This document shows, piece after piece, positions 16,533 to 25,184 of a stretch of 64,000 bases of DNA. The stretch is from NCBI GenBank assembly GCA_029246415.1, contig JAQWNF010000009.1, positions 124,001-188,000 of the forward strand, given 5' to 3'. Below the pieces are notes generated by a model that saw only the letters and a program-made list of their open reading frames with translations, searched no databases and was not told where the DNA came from. This stretch comes from Glaciecola sp. Its GTDB lineage: Bacteria; Pseudomonadota; Gammaproteobacteria; Enterobacterales; Alteromonadaceae. Position 1 is the stretch's first letter; every line of letters starts with the position of its first letter. The translations under genes and the position numbers were made by a program.

Positions 16533-19445
16533 ATGCAATCGGATAAGAATCGCAATAACAATAAGTACAAAGATAAGTACAATGATGAATCTCTTGAAAA
16601 GCTAAAGATCCCACCACACTCGATTGAAGCTGAGCAATCTGTCATTGGCTCCATGTTGATTGCACCTGATAGCTGGGATAAAGTCGCCGAGATTGTGATT
16701 GAATCAGATTTTTATAATCGATCGCATCAGGTTATTTATCAATCAATTTTAAAACTCCTAGCTAACAACCAACCGGTTGACGTCATTACCACATCTGAAC
16801 ACCTAGAGCAGCATGATATGCTGGATGAGGCTGGTGGATTTGCGTATTTAGCGGAGCTTGCTAAAAATACGCCAAGTGCCGCAAACGTGGTCTCTTATGC
16901 CAAAATTATAAAAGAACGCGCGATTGTCCGTGAACTAATTGGTGTCGCTCATGAAATAGCGGAAGTTGGCTATAACCCTGAAGGTCGTGATAGTGCAGAT
17001 GTACTGGATATGGCGGAAAGTCGGGTTTTTGAAATCGCAGAAAAGCGCACTGGCGAAAATGAAGGCCCACGTAACGTTGAATCGGTGTTGGGTAAAACCA
17101 TCGACCGTCTTGAACAATTGGTCAAAAATAATAAAGCTGTAACGGGTGTATCAACTGGGTTTGTCGATTTAGACAAAAAGACATCAGGAATGCAGCGCAG
17201 TGATTTGATTATCGTGGCAGCTAGGCCCTCGATGGGAAAATGTATAGTCAGTGGCTCTCAATTAGTTGATCCAATGACAGGTGAGATTAATGTCATCGAT
17301 GATTTGGTGGCAGCTAAAGACGCAAACTTAATATCAATTAATAACCAATTTAAACGCGTCATTTCACAAGCTTCTGATTTTGTTGATGATGGTTTGAAAC
17401 CGGTCTTTCGTGTGAGAACAGCATTAGGTAAAACGATTGAGACAACCCTGACGCATCCTTTTTTAACTGGAAAGGGTTGGTTGCCGTTAAGCAACATACG
17501 TGTAGGTGAACAAATCGCGATCCCAAGAAGTTTACCGGTATTTGGGCAAGTCCAACCGCCAGCGCACGAGGTTAAAGCCATTGCCTACATGATCAGTGAT
17601 GGCACGACCCGAAACGCAACACCTGTGTTTACTAATATCAACTCAGCTATCGTCGACGACTTTGTCCACACTATGGAATCGTTTAATGGTGTCTCAGTAA
17701 CAGCAATACCCGCAAAGAACCGTGCCCAAAGTTATCGCATTACTACAAAATCGTCCACGCCAGCTGCGCTACGCAAGCGTTTTGCGACGATCCTTAATAC
17801 TTGCATCAGTAACAGTAAGATTACGGGTCAGTATCTTGCGAATGCTTTATCAATGCGTACTTCGACAGTGAGTACGTGGAGAAATGCACATACTTTACCT
17901 ATGCCACAGACATATGCAGGGTTGTGCGATGTATTAGGCGATGACTTTAAACGTCACACGCAGCCTTTATTTGAGCAAGGTTCTACCAAAATAAACCCAG
18001 TGAAACAGCTATTATTAGAGCATGATATTGATAATAAACTCGCTTATCAAAAAACACTGTCAAACAAAGTTTTTACTTGGGATAAGCCAAGTCTAGCATT
18101 ATTGCTGAACAGAATGTTTGCTTGTGACGGCAGTGTATTTATACAAAATAATGATCAAGTGCGTGTCAGTTATAGCACTGCTAGTCAAGTGCTGGGGCAA
18201 CAGATTCAACATTTGTTGTTGCGCTTTGATATCATTGCCAAGCTCCGCAGTAAAGTATCTACTTATCCCAACTCTCAACCTCAGTACGAAGTTGAAGTGC
18301 TTGATAAACCAAGTATTATTCGTTTTATTGAAGATATAGGTGTGATTGGTAAACAGCAACAATGTGATAGTGCGTTAGCACTGTTAAAAGAGAAGCGTCA
18401 AAAGAGTAATGTTGATAGCTTACCGTTGTCGGTAAACGAATATGTACTGAATTTAAAAGGTGAACGTAGCTGGTCGAATATATTTACTTCTGCTAATCAA
18501 GTTATGCCAACAGGCTTTAATCCGCATTTGCAGGGTGTATCGCAAAGACATTTATCGCGTCAAAGAGCACAATTGTTTGCCGATTTATTTCAAGATCAAT
18601 ATCTGGATGATTTAGCTCATTCCGACGTGTATTGGGATAAAATAAAGTCAATTGAATATCAAGGTTATAAACAAGTGTATGATCTAACTGTTCCTGAATA
18701 TCACAATTTTATTGCGCAGGATATATTTGTTCATAATACGACATTTGCGATGAACCTCGCCGAAAATGCAATGATGCTCGAGGAAAAACCCGTATTAGTG
18801 TTTAGTTTGGAAATGCCATCTGAACAGTTAATGATGCGTATGCTAGCGTCATTAAGTCGTGTTGATCAAACCAAAATACGTACCGCTCAGCTCGATGATG
18901 ATGATTGGGCAAGAATATCGAACACGATGGCGATGCTCAAAGATAAAGATAACTTGTTTATTGATGACTCCTCCGGCCTGACACCAATGGATGTTCGTTC
19001 ACGCGCGCGTAAACTCGCTCGTGATAAAGGCGGCATCAGTATGATCATGATCGATTATTTGCAGCTTATGCGTGTACCGTCATTGAGTGATAACCGAACA
19101 TTAGAGATAGCAGAGATTTCACGCTCACTTAAAGCCTTGGCCAAAGAACTCGAAGTACCAGTTATCGCCTTATCACAGCTTAATCGAAGCTTGGAGCAAC
19201 GTGCAGATAAACGTCCGATTAACTCAGATCTACGTGAATCAGGTTCGATTGAGCAGGATGCCGATTTGATCATGTTTATATATCGAGATGAAGTTTATAA
19301 CGAGAATTCTGAAGACAAAGGCGTGTCAGAAATCATTATCGGTAAACAGCGTAACGGTCCGATTGGTACAAGTAGGCTTGCGTTTCAGGGGCAGTTTTCA
19401 CGCTTTGATAATTACACCGGTCCAGAGCGAGATGATGAGTATTAA
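16533..19445 (+). CDS. dnaB: Replicative DNA helicase DnaB, intein-containing precursor
   Basis: The 970-residue precursor encodes the hexameric replication-fork helicase split by an intein. The N-terminal primase-interacting domain (about 25-130, IPPHSIEAEQSVIGSML) and the start of the RecA-like ATPase run to RPSMGK at residue 236. The intein occupies residues 237-735, and the helicase resumes with TTFAMNLAENA at 736. Walker B (MIMIDYLQLM), the ALAKELEVPVIALSQLNR region and the DADLIMFIYRDEVY arginine-finger region all follow. Removing the intein gives a 471-residue DnaB, the usual length, so the exteins are in frame and complete. Splicing is required for activity because the Walker A Lys and Thr are separated. 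The promoter at 16474-16501 supports the start at 16533. Confidence 0.97.
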   Translation: MQSDKNRNNNKYKDKYNDESLEKLKIPPHSIEAEQSVIGSMLIAPDSWDKVAEIVIESDFYNRSHQVIYQSILKLLANNQPVDVITTSEHLEQHDMLDEAGGFAYLAELAKNTPSAANVVSYAKIIKERAIVRELIGVAHEIAEVGYNPEGRDSADVLDMAESRVFEIAEKRTGENEGPRNVESVLGKTIDRLEQLVKNNKAVTGVSTGFVDLDKKTSGMQRSDLIIVAARPSMGKCIVSGSQLVDPMTGEINVIDDLVAAKDANLISINNQFKRVISQASDFVDDGLKPVFRVRTALGKTIETTLTHPFLTGKGWLPLSNIRVGEQIAIPRSLPVFGQVQPPAHEVKAIAYMISDGTTRNATPVFTNINSAIVDDFVHTMESFNGVSVTAIPAKNRAQSYRITTKSSTPAALRKRFATILNTCISNSKITGQYLANALSMRTSTVSTWRNAHTLPMPQTYAGLCDVLGDDFKRHTQPLFEQGSTKINPVKQLLLEHDIDNKLAYQKTLSNKVFTWDKPSLALLLNRMFACDGSVFIQNNDQVRVSYSTASQVLGQQIQHLLLRFDIIAKLRSKVSTYPNSQPQYEVEVLDKPSIIRFIEDIGVIGKQQQCDSALALLKEKRQKSNVDSLPLSVNEYVLNLKGERSWSNIFTSANQVMPTGFNPHLQGVSQRHLSRQRAQLFADLFQDQYLDDLAHSDVYWDKIKSIEYQGYKQVYDLTVPEYHNFIAQDIFVHNTTFAMNLAENAMMLEEKPVLVFSLEMPSEQLMMRMLASLSRVDQTKIRTAQLDDDDWARISNTMAMLKDKDNLFIDDSSGLTPMDVRSRARKLARDKGGISMIMIDYLQLMRVPSLSDNRTLEIAEISRSLKALAKELEVPVIALSQLNRSLEQRADKRPINSDLRESGSIEQDADLIMFIYRDEVYNENSEDKGVSEIIIGKQRNGPIGTSRLAFQGQFSRFDNYTGPERDDEY
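17241..18737 (+). mobile_element. DnaB intein with LAGLIDADG-like homing endonuclease, P-loop insertion
   Basis: The 499-residue intein begins at Cys (first base 17241) directly after GK of Walker A and ends with VHN (18729-18737) before Thr. Splicing blocks are intact: N-terminal CIVSGSQLV, block B TLTHPFLTGKGW, block F YDLTVPEYHNFIAQ and C-terminal His-Asn with Thr at +1. Two dodecapeptide motifs of a LAGLIDADG endonuclease are visible, AYMISDGTTR (about 17580-17612) and LLNRMFACDGS (about 18100-18134), both keeping the catalytic Asp. Between them is a helix-turn-helix-like segment (about 17815-17953). The element should be self-splicing and possibly mobile; homing activity is inferred from the motifs. 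Confidence 0.95.
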
Positions 19446-19505
19446 GTTTTTGGTTTATCAAAAATGAGCTCATCAGTAATAAATCAGCAATAAAAGCAAA
19501 AACAA

Positions 19506-19545
19506 TAAAAAACCCCAAGATGCAATGCAACCTTGGGGTTTTTCT
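19506..19545. terminator. Bidirectional terminator between dnaB and ompA-like gene
   Basis: The perfect stem AAAACCCCAAG / CTTGGGGTTTT has a loop of about 12 bases and is flanked by A and T runs. It lies between the convergent dnaB and OmpA-like genes and can stop both. Confidence 0.85.
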
Positions 19546-19560
19546 TATTTAATGTATTGC

Positions 19561-20802
19561 TTATTTGGCTTTGCTTTCAACCATTGCTTTTACAACACCG
19601 ATGATACGTCTGTTTTCACGATGTGCAGCAGCGGTATTCGCAGGGTTAAGCGGTTGAGATTCACCATAGCCCATTGTTGTTATGCGTTCAGCTGGTGCGC
19701 CATAACGAGAAACCAATAAGGCTTTAACGGCATCAGCACGTTTTTGCGATAACATTTGGTTATATGCAGCACTGCCAACAATAGAAGTATGGCCTTCAAC
19801 TACACCTGTTGCTTTAGGGTAGCGTTTTAAGAAGTCCGCAAATTCTGCAAATTTCACATCAGCAGGATTTTGAATAACAGAAGAGTTATTGGCAAATAAA
19901 GCTGATAATTTGATTTCAATTTCTTCTTCAACCATCACCGAACAGCCTGATGAATTGACCTTGTCGCCTCTAGGAGTGCTTAAACACAAGTCCATTGAGT
20001 CAGCGATACCATCATTATCGGTATCTTTTACTGCGCAACCATTAGCCGCTACTTTTTGGCCAAACGCGCTGTTTAAACATTGGTCTATGCTATCAGCGAC
20101 GCCGTCACGGTCAGCATCTAAGCTACAGCCACTAGCATTTACAGAAGTGCCAGCAAGTGTATTAGGGCAGTTATCTAAGCTATCAATAATACCATCGCGA
20201 TCAGTATCTTTTTCGCGCATTGCAGGTTCGTAGCTTGGTGCAATTTCACCAAACACATATGCAACACCCAGCTTTAAGCTAAAGTCGTTATAGTGATCAG
20301 AAAAAGTATGGTAGGCAGCAGCTTCAGTAATTAAACGTGTGTTTTCATTTAATGACCAATGTTTACCAATACCGCCAGCAACAGCTAAGTAATCGTCAAA
20401 ATCATCATCGGCGTGTTGTATGCCTGTGAATAAATATGTCTGTAAATCGTCTTGGAAATACAATGCATCGGCAGCAATTTTCTTACCATCTACCGAACCA
20501 ACACCAAAAGTATTGTTATTGGCATCAACATCAGTTTGAGCTGCTTCAACTCGCATTGCCCAACGCGGTGTAAAACGAATACCAAATTCGCCACCAACTG
20601 CCGAGCCATCTTTTAAAAATCCGCCGCCGACTTCATTAGGTTTATCACCGTCTGGATTATAATACTGTCCAAAGACCCCAACCCAATTTTTATAATTGGT
20701 GTTGTCATGGTCACTGTGGTTATCAGCAAAAGAGGGGTTAGCCATTGCGAGGGAAGAAACTGTTGCCGCTGCAACAAGGGTTTTCTTAAACGAAAATGTC
20801 AT
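19561..20802 (-). CDS. OmpA-family outer-membrane protein with thrombospondin type 3 repeats
   Basis: This 413-residue protein has a signal peptide (about 1-26, ending PSFA), an N-terminal eight-stranded barrel-like region (about 35-195), three calcium-binding TSP3 repeats (about 200-290; DTDRDGIIDSLDNCP, DADRDGVADSIDQC, DTDNDGIADSMDLC) and a C-terminal OmpA peptidoglycan-binding domain (about 300-405; VVEGHTSIVGS, LSQKRADAVK, GYGESQP, NRRI). It resembles the OprF/OmpA class that ties the outer membrane to the cell wall. It is probably monocistronic and ends in the terminator shared with dnaB. Paired Cys residues in the TSP3 repeats probably form disulfides. Confidence 0.92.
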   Translation of the reverse strand: MTFSFKKTLVAAATVSSLAMANPSFADNHSDHDNTNYKNWVGVFGQYYNPDGDKPNEVGGGFLKDGSAVGGEFGIRFTPRWAMRVEAAQTDVDANNNTFGVGSVDGKKIAADALYFQDDLQTYLFTGIQHADDDFDDYLAVAGGIGKHWSLNENTRLITEAAAYHTFSDHYNDFSLKLGVAYVFGEIAPSYEPAMREKDTDRDGIIDSLDNCPNTLAGTSVNASGCSLDADRDGVADSIDQCLNSAFGQKVAANGCAVKDTDNDGIADSMDLCLSTPRGDKVNSSGCSVMVEEEIEIKLSALFANNSSVIQNPADVKFAEFADFLKRYPKATGVVEGHTSIVGSAAYNQMLSQKRADAVKALLVSRYGAPAERITTMGYGESQPLNPANTAAAHRENRRIIGVVKAMVESKAK

Positions 20803-20910
20803 GATTACATCCTATGTAATAAAGGTAATAGTTTTCAATAGAATTGTAGAACAGATTGATGAAATGCCTAAATGATTTTAGTTATTTCCTTAAAAATAAT
20901 GGCAAACGAG

Positions 20911-21375
20911 CTATTTATTGAAACAAATCTCGATAAATGCGCGACCGAAGTCACTATCGAATGGCAAAATTACACGTGGTCCGTCAACTTGATGATTGAT
21001 AGTGTGGTTTTTGCCTGTTACCACTGCCGGTGTAGCCATGTTAAATTCATAGCCTTTTTCGGATAATTCACCTTTGGCGCTGCCACAAATCATATTAGTG
21101 ATCTCACCGACCATGTCAGCGACGTCATTATTTAGATCTGACACTGCTTCACCGAGCATCTTTTCCATAACATGTAAGGCTAGGCTTTCTTCAAATGTGA
21201 TAGACAATGACCCTTGAACTTGTGGTCCTACCATACCGATAAGGCCCGATATATCACCGCGGGCTAGCTCGTCGTCTTTTAGTTTAGGTTTGCCTGCACG
21301 TAAGTCAGTTTGTGCCATCATTGATAATGTATTTAATAACCCATTGATAAATGGATTCACAAACTCAACTTTCAT
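20911..21375 (-). CDS. cheX: CheX-like chemotaxis phosphatase
   Basis: This 154-residue protein matches gammaproteobacterial CheX: FVNPFINGLLNTLSMMAQT, GDISGLIGMVGPQ, the active-site helix DMVGEITNMICGSAK (the E-x-x-N pair of CheC/CheX phosphatases is present) and a C-terminal MATPAVVTGKNH. CheX dephosphorylates CheY-P or a related receiver. No other chemotaxis gene lies in the window. It starts 3 bases after the zur stop codon and is probably cotranscribed with it, an unexpected pairing of a metal regulator with a signalling phosphatase. Confidence 0.9.
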   Translation of the reverse strand: MKVEFVNPFINGLLNTLSMMAQTDLRAGKPKLKDDELARGDISGLIGMVGPQVQGSLSITFEESLALHVMEKMLGEAVSDLNNDVADMVGEITNMICGSAKGELSEKGYEFNMATPAVVTGKNHTINHQVDGPRVILPFDSDFGRAFIEICFNK

Positions 21376-21378
21376 TAT

Positions 21379-21828
21379 TTATTCCTTCCCATTATCGTTG
21401 GGTTGGGCACATGCTTTGCATGAACCGTGGGCTTCAATAGTCTGTTGTTTAACAACAAATCCCATTTGCGTAGCTTGTGCTGATAATGCATTGTGAATTG
21501 ATGTTGATTGAATTTCAGCAACATCGCCACATTCGTCACAAATTAAAAATTGTACTGGATGAGCACAACCAAAATGATGACACGCCACAAATGTATTTGT
21601 GGACTCGAGTTTGTGAATCAAACCAAAATCCAACAAAAAGTCGAGTGAACGATAAATGGTTGCTGGTTTAGCGGAGTCATTTGACTTTCGCAACAGATCC
21701 AATAAGTCATATGCACCCATAGGTACTGAATTATTGAGTAATATTCGATACACTTCCTCACGTAGAGGGGTGAATCTAGCGCCGTTGTCTTCACAATGCG
21801 CTTTTGCTTTTGCTATTAATTTATCCAT
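21379..21828 (-). CDS. zur: Zinc uptake regulator, Fur family
   Basis: This 149-residue Fur-family repressor begins MDKLIAKAKAHCEDNGARFTP. It has the winged helix (PATIYRSLDFLLDFGLIHKLES), the ACHHFGCAHPVQFLICDECGD metal and dimerisation region with CxxC, and a second C-terminal CKAC, the Zur rather than Fur pattern. Zur represses zinc importers and zinc-independent ribosomal paralogues. The start at 21828 matches family length; longer in-frame starts add unrelated AT-rich text. A minus-strand TATAAT ends only 9 bases before this ATG and there is no Shine-Dalgarno, suggesting a nearly leaderless message. It is divergent from nudC and followed by cheX. Confidence 0.88.
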   Translation of the reverse strand: MDKLIAKAKAHCEDNGARFTPLREEVYRILLNNSVPMGAYDLLDLLRKSNDSAKPATIYRSLDFLLDFGLIHKLESTNTFVACHHFGCAHPVQFLICDECGDVAEIQSTSIHNALSAQATQMGFVVKQQTIEAHGSCKACAQPNDNGKE

Positions 21829-21837
21829 AATACGAGG

Positions 21838-21866
21838 ATTATATCGGCAAAAGCACAAGTAGTTAA
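21838..21866 (-). promoter_or_regulatory. zur promoter giving a near-leaderless mRNA
   Basis: On the minus strand TTAACT (complement of 21861-21866) and a perfect TATAAT (complement of 21838-21843) have 17-base spacing. The -10 ends 9 bases before the zur ATG, so the predicted transcript has only about 2-4 untranslated bases. Confidence 0.5.
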
Positions 21867-21922
21867 AGGCTAGTTTATGATATTGTGTAAAATATATTTT
21901 TTTTATTGAGTAATGTTTCATT

Positions 21923-22711
21923 ATGCCGCAGATTCATTGGATTATCTTTTCTCAAAATTTATTATGCATTTACCCTCAAGATGACACTTACACTTTACCC
22001 AATTGTATTCAGCATTTGTCACTCACCGAATATGTTAACGACACCGTCATATTGCATGAAGATCCACAGCAAATCGTCAAAATGTTGGATTTACAGCAAG
22101 ACACGCTAAGTGATTCGGAACATCAATTGGTATCGTTGCGAGATGTGATGATGACCGGGATTGATATCGACTTTCAGCATATCGCTCGCGCATGGCAATA
22201 CGCGCAATTTTTACGTACGCATCAATATTGTGGCCAATGCGGGTCAACGACACGCCAAGTACAGTGGGAGATGGCTCGGCATTGCGATGTCTGTCAGCAC
22301 CGTTCTTATCCGCGGGTGTCACCGTGTATTATTGTGGCTATTCATAATGGTAAGCAGATATTGCTTGCTCAAGGTAATCGTCATATATCGCCGCCGATGT
22401 TTTCTACCTTGGCTGGATTTGTTGAAAGTGGTGAATCATTAGAGCAAGCAGTGCATCGTGAAGTAGAAGAAGAAGTCGGTGTGAAATTAAAGAACATTCA
22501 ATACTTTGGTTCACAGGCATGGCCGTTCCCGCATCAACTCATGGTCGGCTTTACTGCGGAATATGCAGGAGGGGAAATTGTGGTAGATGGCAAAGAAATT
22601 CTCGCTGCGGATTGGTTTTCTCCAGATGAATTACCTAATATTCCCAGTTCGGTATCTATCTCTCGCGAACTGATTGATTACACCTGTGACAAACTAAGAC
22701 AAAATTCCTAA
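21923..22711 (+). CDS. nudC: NAD+ diphosphatase / NADH pyrophosphatase NudC
   Basis: This 262-residue Nudix hydrolase cleaves NAD(H) and can remove NAD caps from RNA. A zinc ribbon is visible at about residues 102-128 (YCGQCG and HCDVCQH, four Cys). The Nudix box GFVESGESLEQAVHREVEEEV lies at about 163-185, and the NudC signature SQAWPFPHQLM follows. The N-terminal domain is divergent, as is usual. It is divergent from zur, and hemE starts 58 bases downstream on the same strand. Confidence 0.93.
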   Translation: MPQIHWIIFSQNLLCIYPQDDTYTLPNCIQHLSLTEYVNDTVILHEDPQQIVKMLDLQQDTLSDSEHQLVSLRDVMMTGIDIDFQHIARAWQYAQFLRTHQYCGQCGSTTRQVQWEMARHCDVCQHRSYPRVSPCIIVAIHNGKQILLAQGNRHISPPMFSTLAGFVESGESLEQAVHREVEEEVGVKLKNIQYFGSQAWPFPHQLMVGFTAEYAGGEIVVDGKEILAADWFSPDELPNIPSSVSISRELIDYTCDKLRQNS

Positions 22712-22769
22712 TGCCTGCTGAGCTGCTTTTTGGTAGACTGCGCGCTGATTGAAAAGGATGATATAACCT

Positions 22770-23837
22770 ATGAGTATTCCATTAAAAAATGATCGCTATT
22801 TGCGCGCATTAGCCAAGCAACCTGTCGACGTCACCCCAGTGTGGATGATGCGTCAAGCTGGACGTTACTTACCAGAATATAAAGCCACACGTGCAGAAGC
22901 CGGTGATTTTATGTCGTTATGCAAAAATGCCGAGTTAGCTTGTGAAGTAACTTTGCAGCCGTTACGTCGTTTTGATTTAGATGCGGCGATTTTGTTTTCT
23001 GATATTTTAACGATCCCGGATGCAATGGGCTTGGGGTTATATTTTGAAACGGGTGAAGGTCCACGTTTTGAGCGTCCAATTACTTGTGCCGAACACGTCA
23101 AGCAATTACCACATCCCGATCCTGAAGGGGAATTACAATACGTCATGAATGCGGTGCGTACTATACGCAAAGGCTTAAACGGCGATGTACCGCTAATCGG
23201 TTTTTCGGGTAGTCCTTGGACCCTAGCCACTTATATGGTTGAAGGCGGTTCGAGTAAAGCATTTACTAAAATCAAAAAAATGGCATTTGCAGAGCCACAA
23301 ACTCTACATTTACTATTAGATAAAGTTGCCGATTCTGTTATTTCTTATTTGAATGCACAAATTTTAGCAGGCGCGCAATCCGTCATGATTTTTGATACTT
23401 GGGGTGGGGTGTTATCGCCACGTGATTATCAATTATTCTCATTACAATATATGCATAAAATTGTCGATGGTCTGATCCGTGAAAACGACGGCCGTAAAGT
23501 ACCGGTTACCTTGTTTACTAAAAATGGCGGTATGTGGTTAGAAGCTATTGCTGATACAGGTTGTGATGCGATAGGTCTTGATTGGACGATTGATATAGCG
23601 AATGCTAAAGCACGTGTTGGTGAGCGTGTTGCTTTACAAGGTAATATGGATCCTTCTGTGCTATATGCACCAGCACCGCGTATTGAAGAAGAAGTTCAGC
23701 ACATATTAGCTGGGTTTGGCGAAGGAACCGGTCATGTCTTTAACTTAGGCCATGGTATCCACTTAGATGTGCCACCTGAAAATGCAGGGGTATTTGTCGA
23801 AGCGGTACATAAATATTCAGCGCAATATCACAAATAA
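22770..23837 (+). CDS. hemE: Uroporphyrinogen decarboxylase
   Basis: This 355-residue enzyme converts uroporphyrinogen III to coproporphyrinogen III in haem synthesis. It shows the two family signatures, [15 protein letters not shown] near the N-terminus and [17 protein letters not shown] near residue 145, the catalytic Asp in [14 protein letters not shown], and GLDWTIDI and NLGHGIH near the end. The length is normal. It follows nudC on the same strand and is convergent with queG across a strong terminator. The final haem enzyme, hemH, is also in the window but not linked. Confidence 0.98.
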   Translation: MSIPLKNDRYLRALAKQPVDVTPVWMMRQAGRYLPEYKATRAEAGDFMSLCKNAELACEVTLQPLRRFDLDAAILFSDILTIPDAMGLGLYFETGEGPRFERPITCAEHVKQLPHPDPEGELQYVMNAVRTIRKGLNGDVPLIGFSGSPWTLATYMVEGGSSKAFTKIKKMAFAEPQTLHLLLDKVADSVISYLNAQILAGAQSVMIFDTWGGVLSPRDYQLFSLQYMHKIVDGLIRENDGRKVPVTLFTKNGGMWLEAIADTGCDAIGLDWTIDIANAKARVGERVALQGNMDPSVLYAPAPRIEEEVQHILAGFGEGTGHVFNLGHGIHLDVPPENAGVFVEAVHKYSAQYHK

Positions 23838-23898
23838 ATGCGTTCTACGTCATTTACGACTAATACATTGTAAATGCTAGGTAAGTGAATAAAGTATA

Positions 23899-23937
23899 TG
23901 AAAAAGGGCTAGGCATCGCGCACTAGCCCTTTTTTTA
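23899..23937. terminator. Bidirectional terminator between hemE and queG
   Basis: The stem AAAAAGGGCTAG / CTAGCCCTTTTT (10-base loop) is followed by T residues on the plus strand and A residues on the other side. The stem overlaps the last codons and stop of queG (TAG, complement of 23909-23911). Confidence 0.85.
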
Positions 23938-25180
23938 TGGAGCGAACTAAACGAGCTTGCTGCCTTGTAGAGGTGGATTGGCCATGAGCCACTAATGCCC
24001 AGCTCAAATGTTCAATAAGCATTATTACATCAGTTAATGATGGGATCTGAGCAAACCCATAGGTAGTACTAACACTTTCTAATAAGTCTATCTGTTCTTG
24101 CGTGCTAGGTTGGTCTAGTGATTCTTTAAGAATATGTAAGTACTTACTTTTAGTGGTAAGGGCAAGTTTAACCTCTGCATCACTAGGCGCATTGCCAAGT
24201 GCAACGGAAATATTGCGTTGCCATTTTACATAGCCAATTCGACGGATAGCAGAACCTTCGGTTTGGCGTAAAAACCTAGCTTCATCCCAACTAAATAAAT
24301 TCACCAAACTATTACCATGTAACGGTTCACGTGCGAAAAAATCGGATTCTTGAGTAATGGGTGCTTCACGGTTGTAAGGACAGACTAACTGGCAATCATC
24401 ACAGCCATAGATGCGATTACCCATTGGCGCGCGAAATTGTTCGGGGATAGCTCCTTGATGCTCTATCGTTAGATATGAAATACATTTGCGCGCATCAACC
24501 ACATAATCCGACACAATTGCCCCTGTAGGACAAATACTTTTGCATGCCGTGCACGTACCGCAATTATCTGGGATCGGAGCATCAATCGGTAACGGTAAAT
24601 TGATTAACAGCTCACCCAAAAATGACCAAGAGCCTGTTTGTGGGTTAATCGTCAGTGAGTGCTTACCAGTAAAACCAATACCAGCTTTTTCCGCTACCGC
24701 GTGTTCTAAAATGGGTGCCGAGTCGACAAATGGACGAAATTGAGTGTCTGTATTACTTGAACCGTCAGCATTGTCAGCATTTTGTGCACAGTAAGTGTTA
24801 ATTTTATCGCCAAGTTGTTTTAGTCGTTTACGCACTAACTTGTGATAATCACGTCCTAAAGCGTAACGGCTGACATAGCCTTTAGTCGGATCTGACAAGT
24901 GTTGTGCAAAGGATGCATCAGGTGGCAGATAATCCATTGATACGCTAATAATTCGTATACTGCCAGGGACTAATTGTGCAGGATCACACCGTAGCATGCC
25001 CCTTTCAGGGAAATACTGCATGTCGCCGTAGTATTGTTTATCAAGCCACGCTTGTAAGTGTTCGCGATGTTGAGATAGATCAACGTCACAGATACCTACG
25101 TGTTGAAACCCTAGCGCTTTTGCCCAAACCTTGATATTTTGGGCTAGCTTATCTAAATCAATCGAATTAATTTGGGACAT
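23909..25180 (-). CDS. queG: Epoxyqueuosine reductase QueG
   Basis: This 423-residue cobalamin-dependent Fe-S enzyme reduces epoxyqueuosine to queuosine at the wobble base of GUN-anticodon tRNAs. Visible features are the N-terminal GFQHVGICDVD, the DSAPILEHAVAEKAGIGFTGKH substrate region, and two 4Fe-4S motifs, CGTCTACKSICPTG (about 212) and CDDCQLVCPYN (about 268), then a HEAT-like C-terminal part. The start at MSQINS (25180) was chosen; an in-frame ATG at 25192 would overlap the divergent nnr start. Its gene order next to nnr is conserved in gammaproteobacteria. Confidence 0.95.
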   Translation of the reverse strand: MSQINSIDLDKLAQNIKVWAKALGFQHVGICDVDLSQHREHLQAWLDKQYYGDMQYFPERGMLRCDPAQLVPGSIRIISVSMDYLPPDASFAQHLSDPTKGYVSRYALGRDYHKLVRKRLKQLGDKINTYCAQNADNADGSSNTDTQFRPFVDSAPILEHAVAEKAGIGFTGKHSLTINPQTGSWSFLGELLINLPLPIDAPIPDNCGTCTACKSICPTGAIVSDYVVDARKCISYLTIEHQGAIPEQFRAPMGNRIYGCDDCQLVCPYNREAPITQESDFFAREPLHGNSLVNLFSWDEARFLRQTEGSAIRRIGYVKWQRNISVALGNAPSDAEVKLALTTKSKYLHILKESLDQPSTQEQIDLLESVSTTYGFAQIPSLTDVIMLIEHLSWALVAHGQSTSTRQQARLVRSIKKGLVRDA

Positions 25181-25184
25181 TTGC

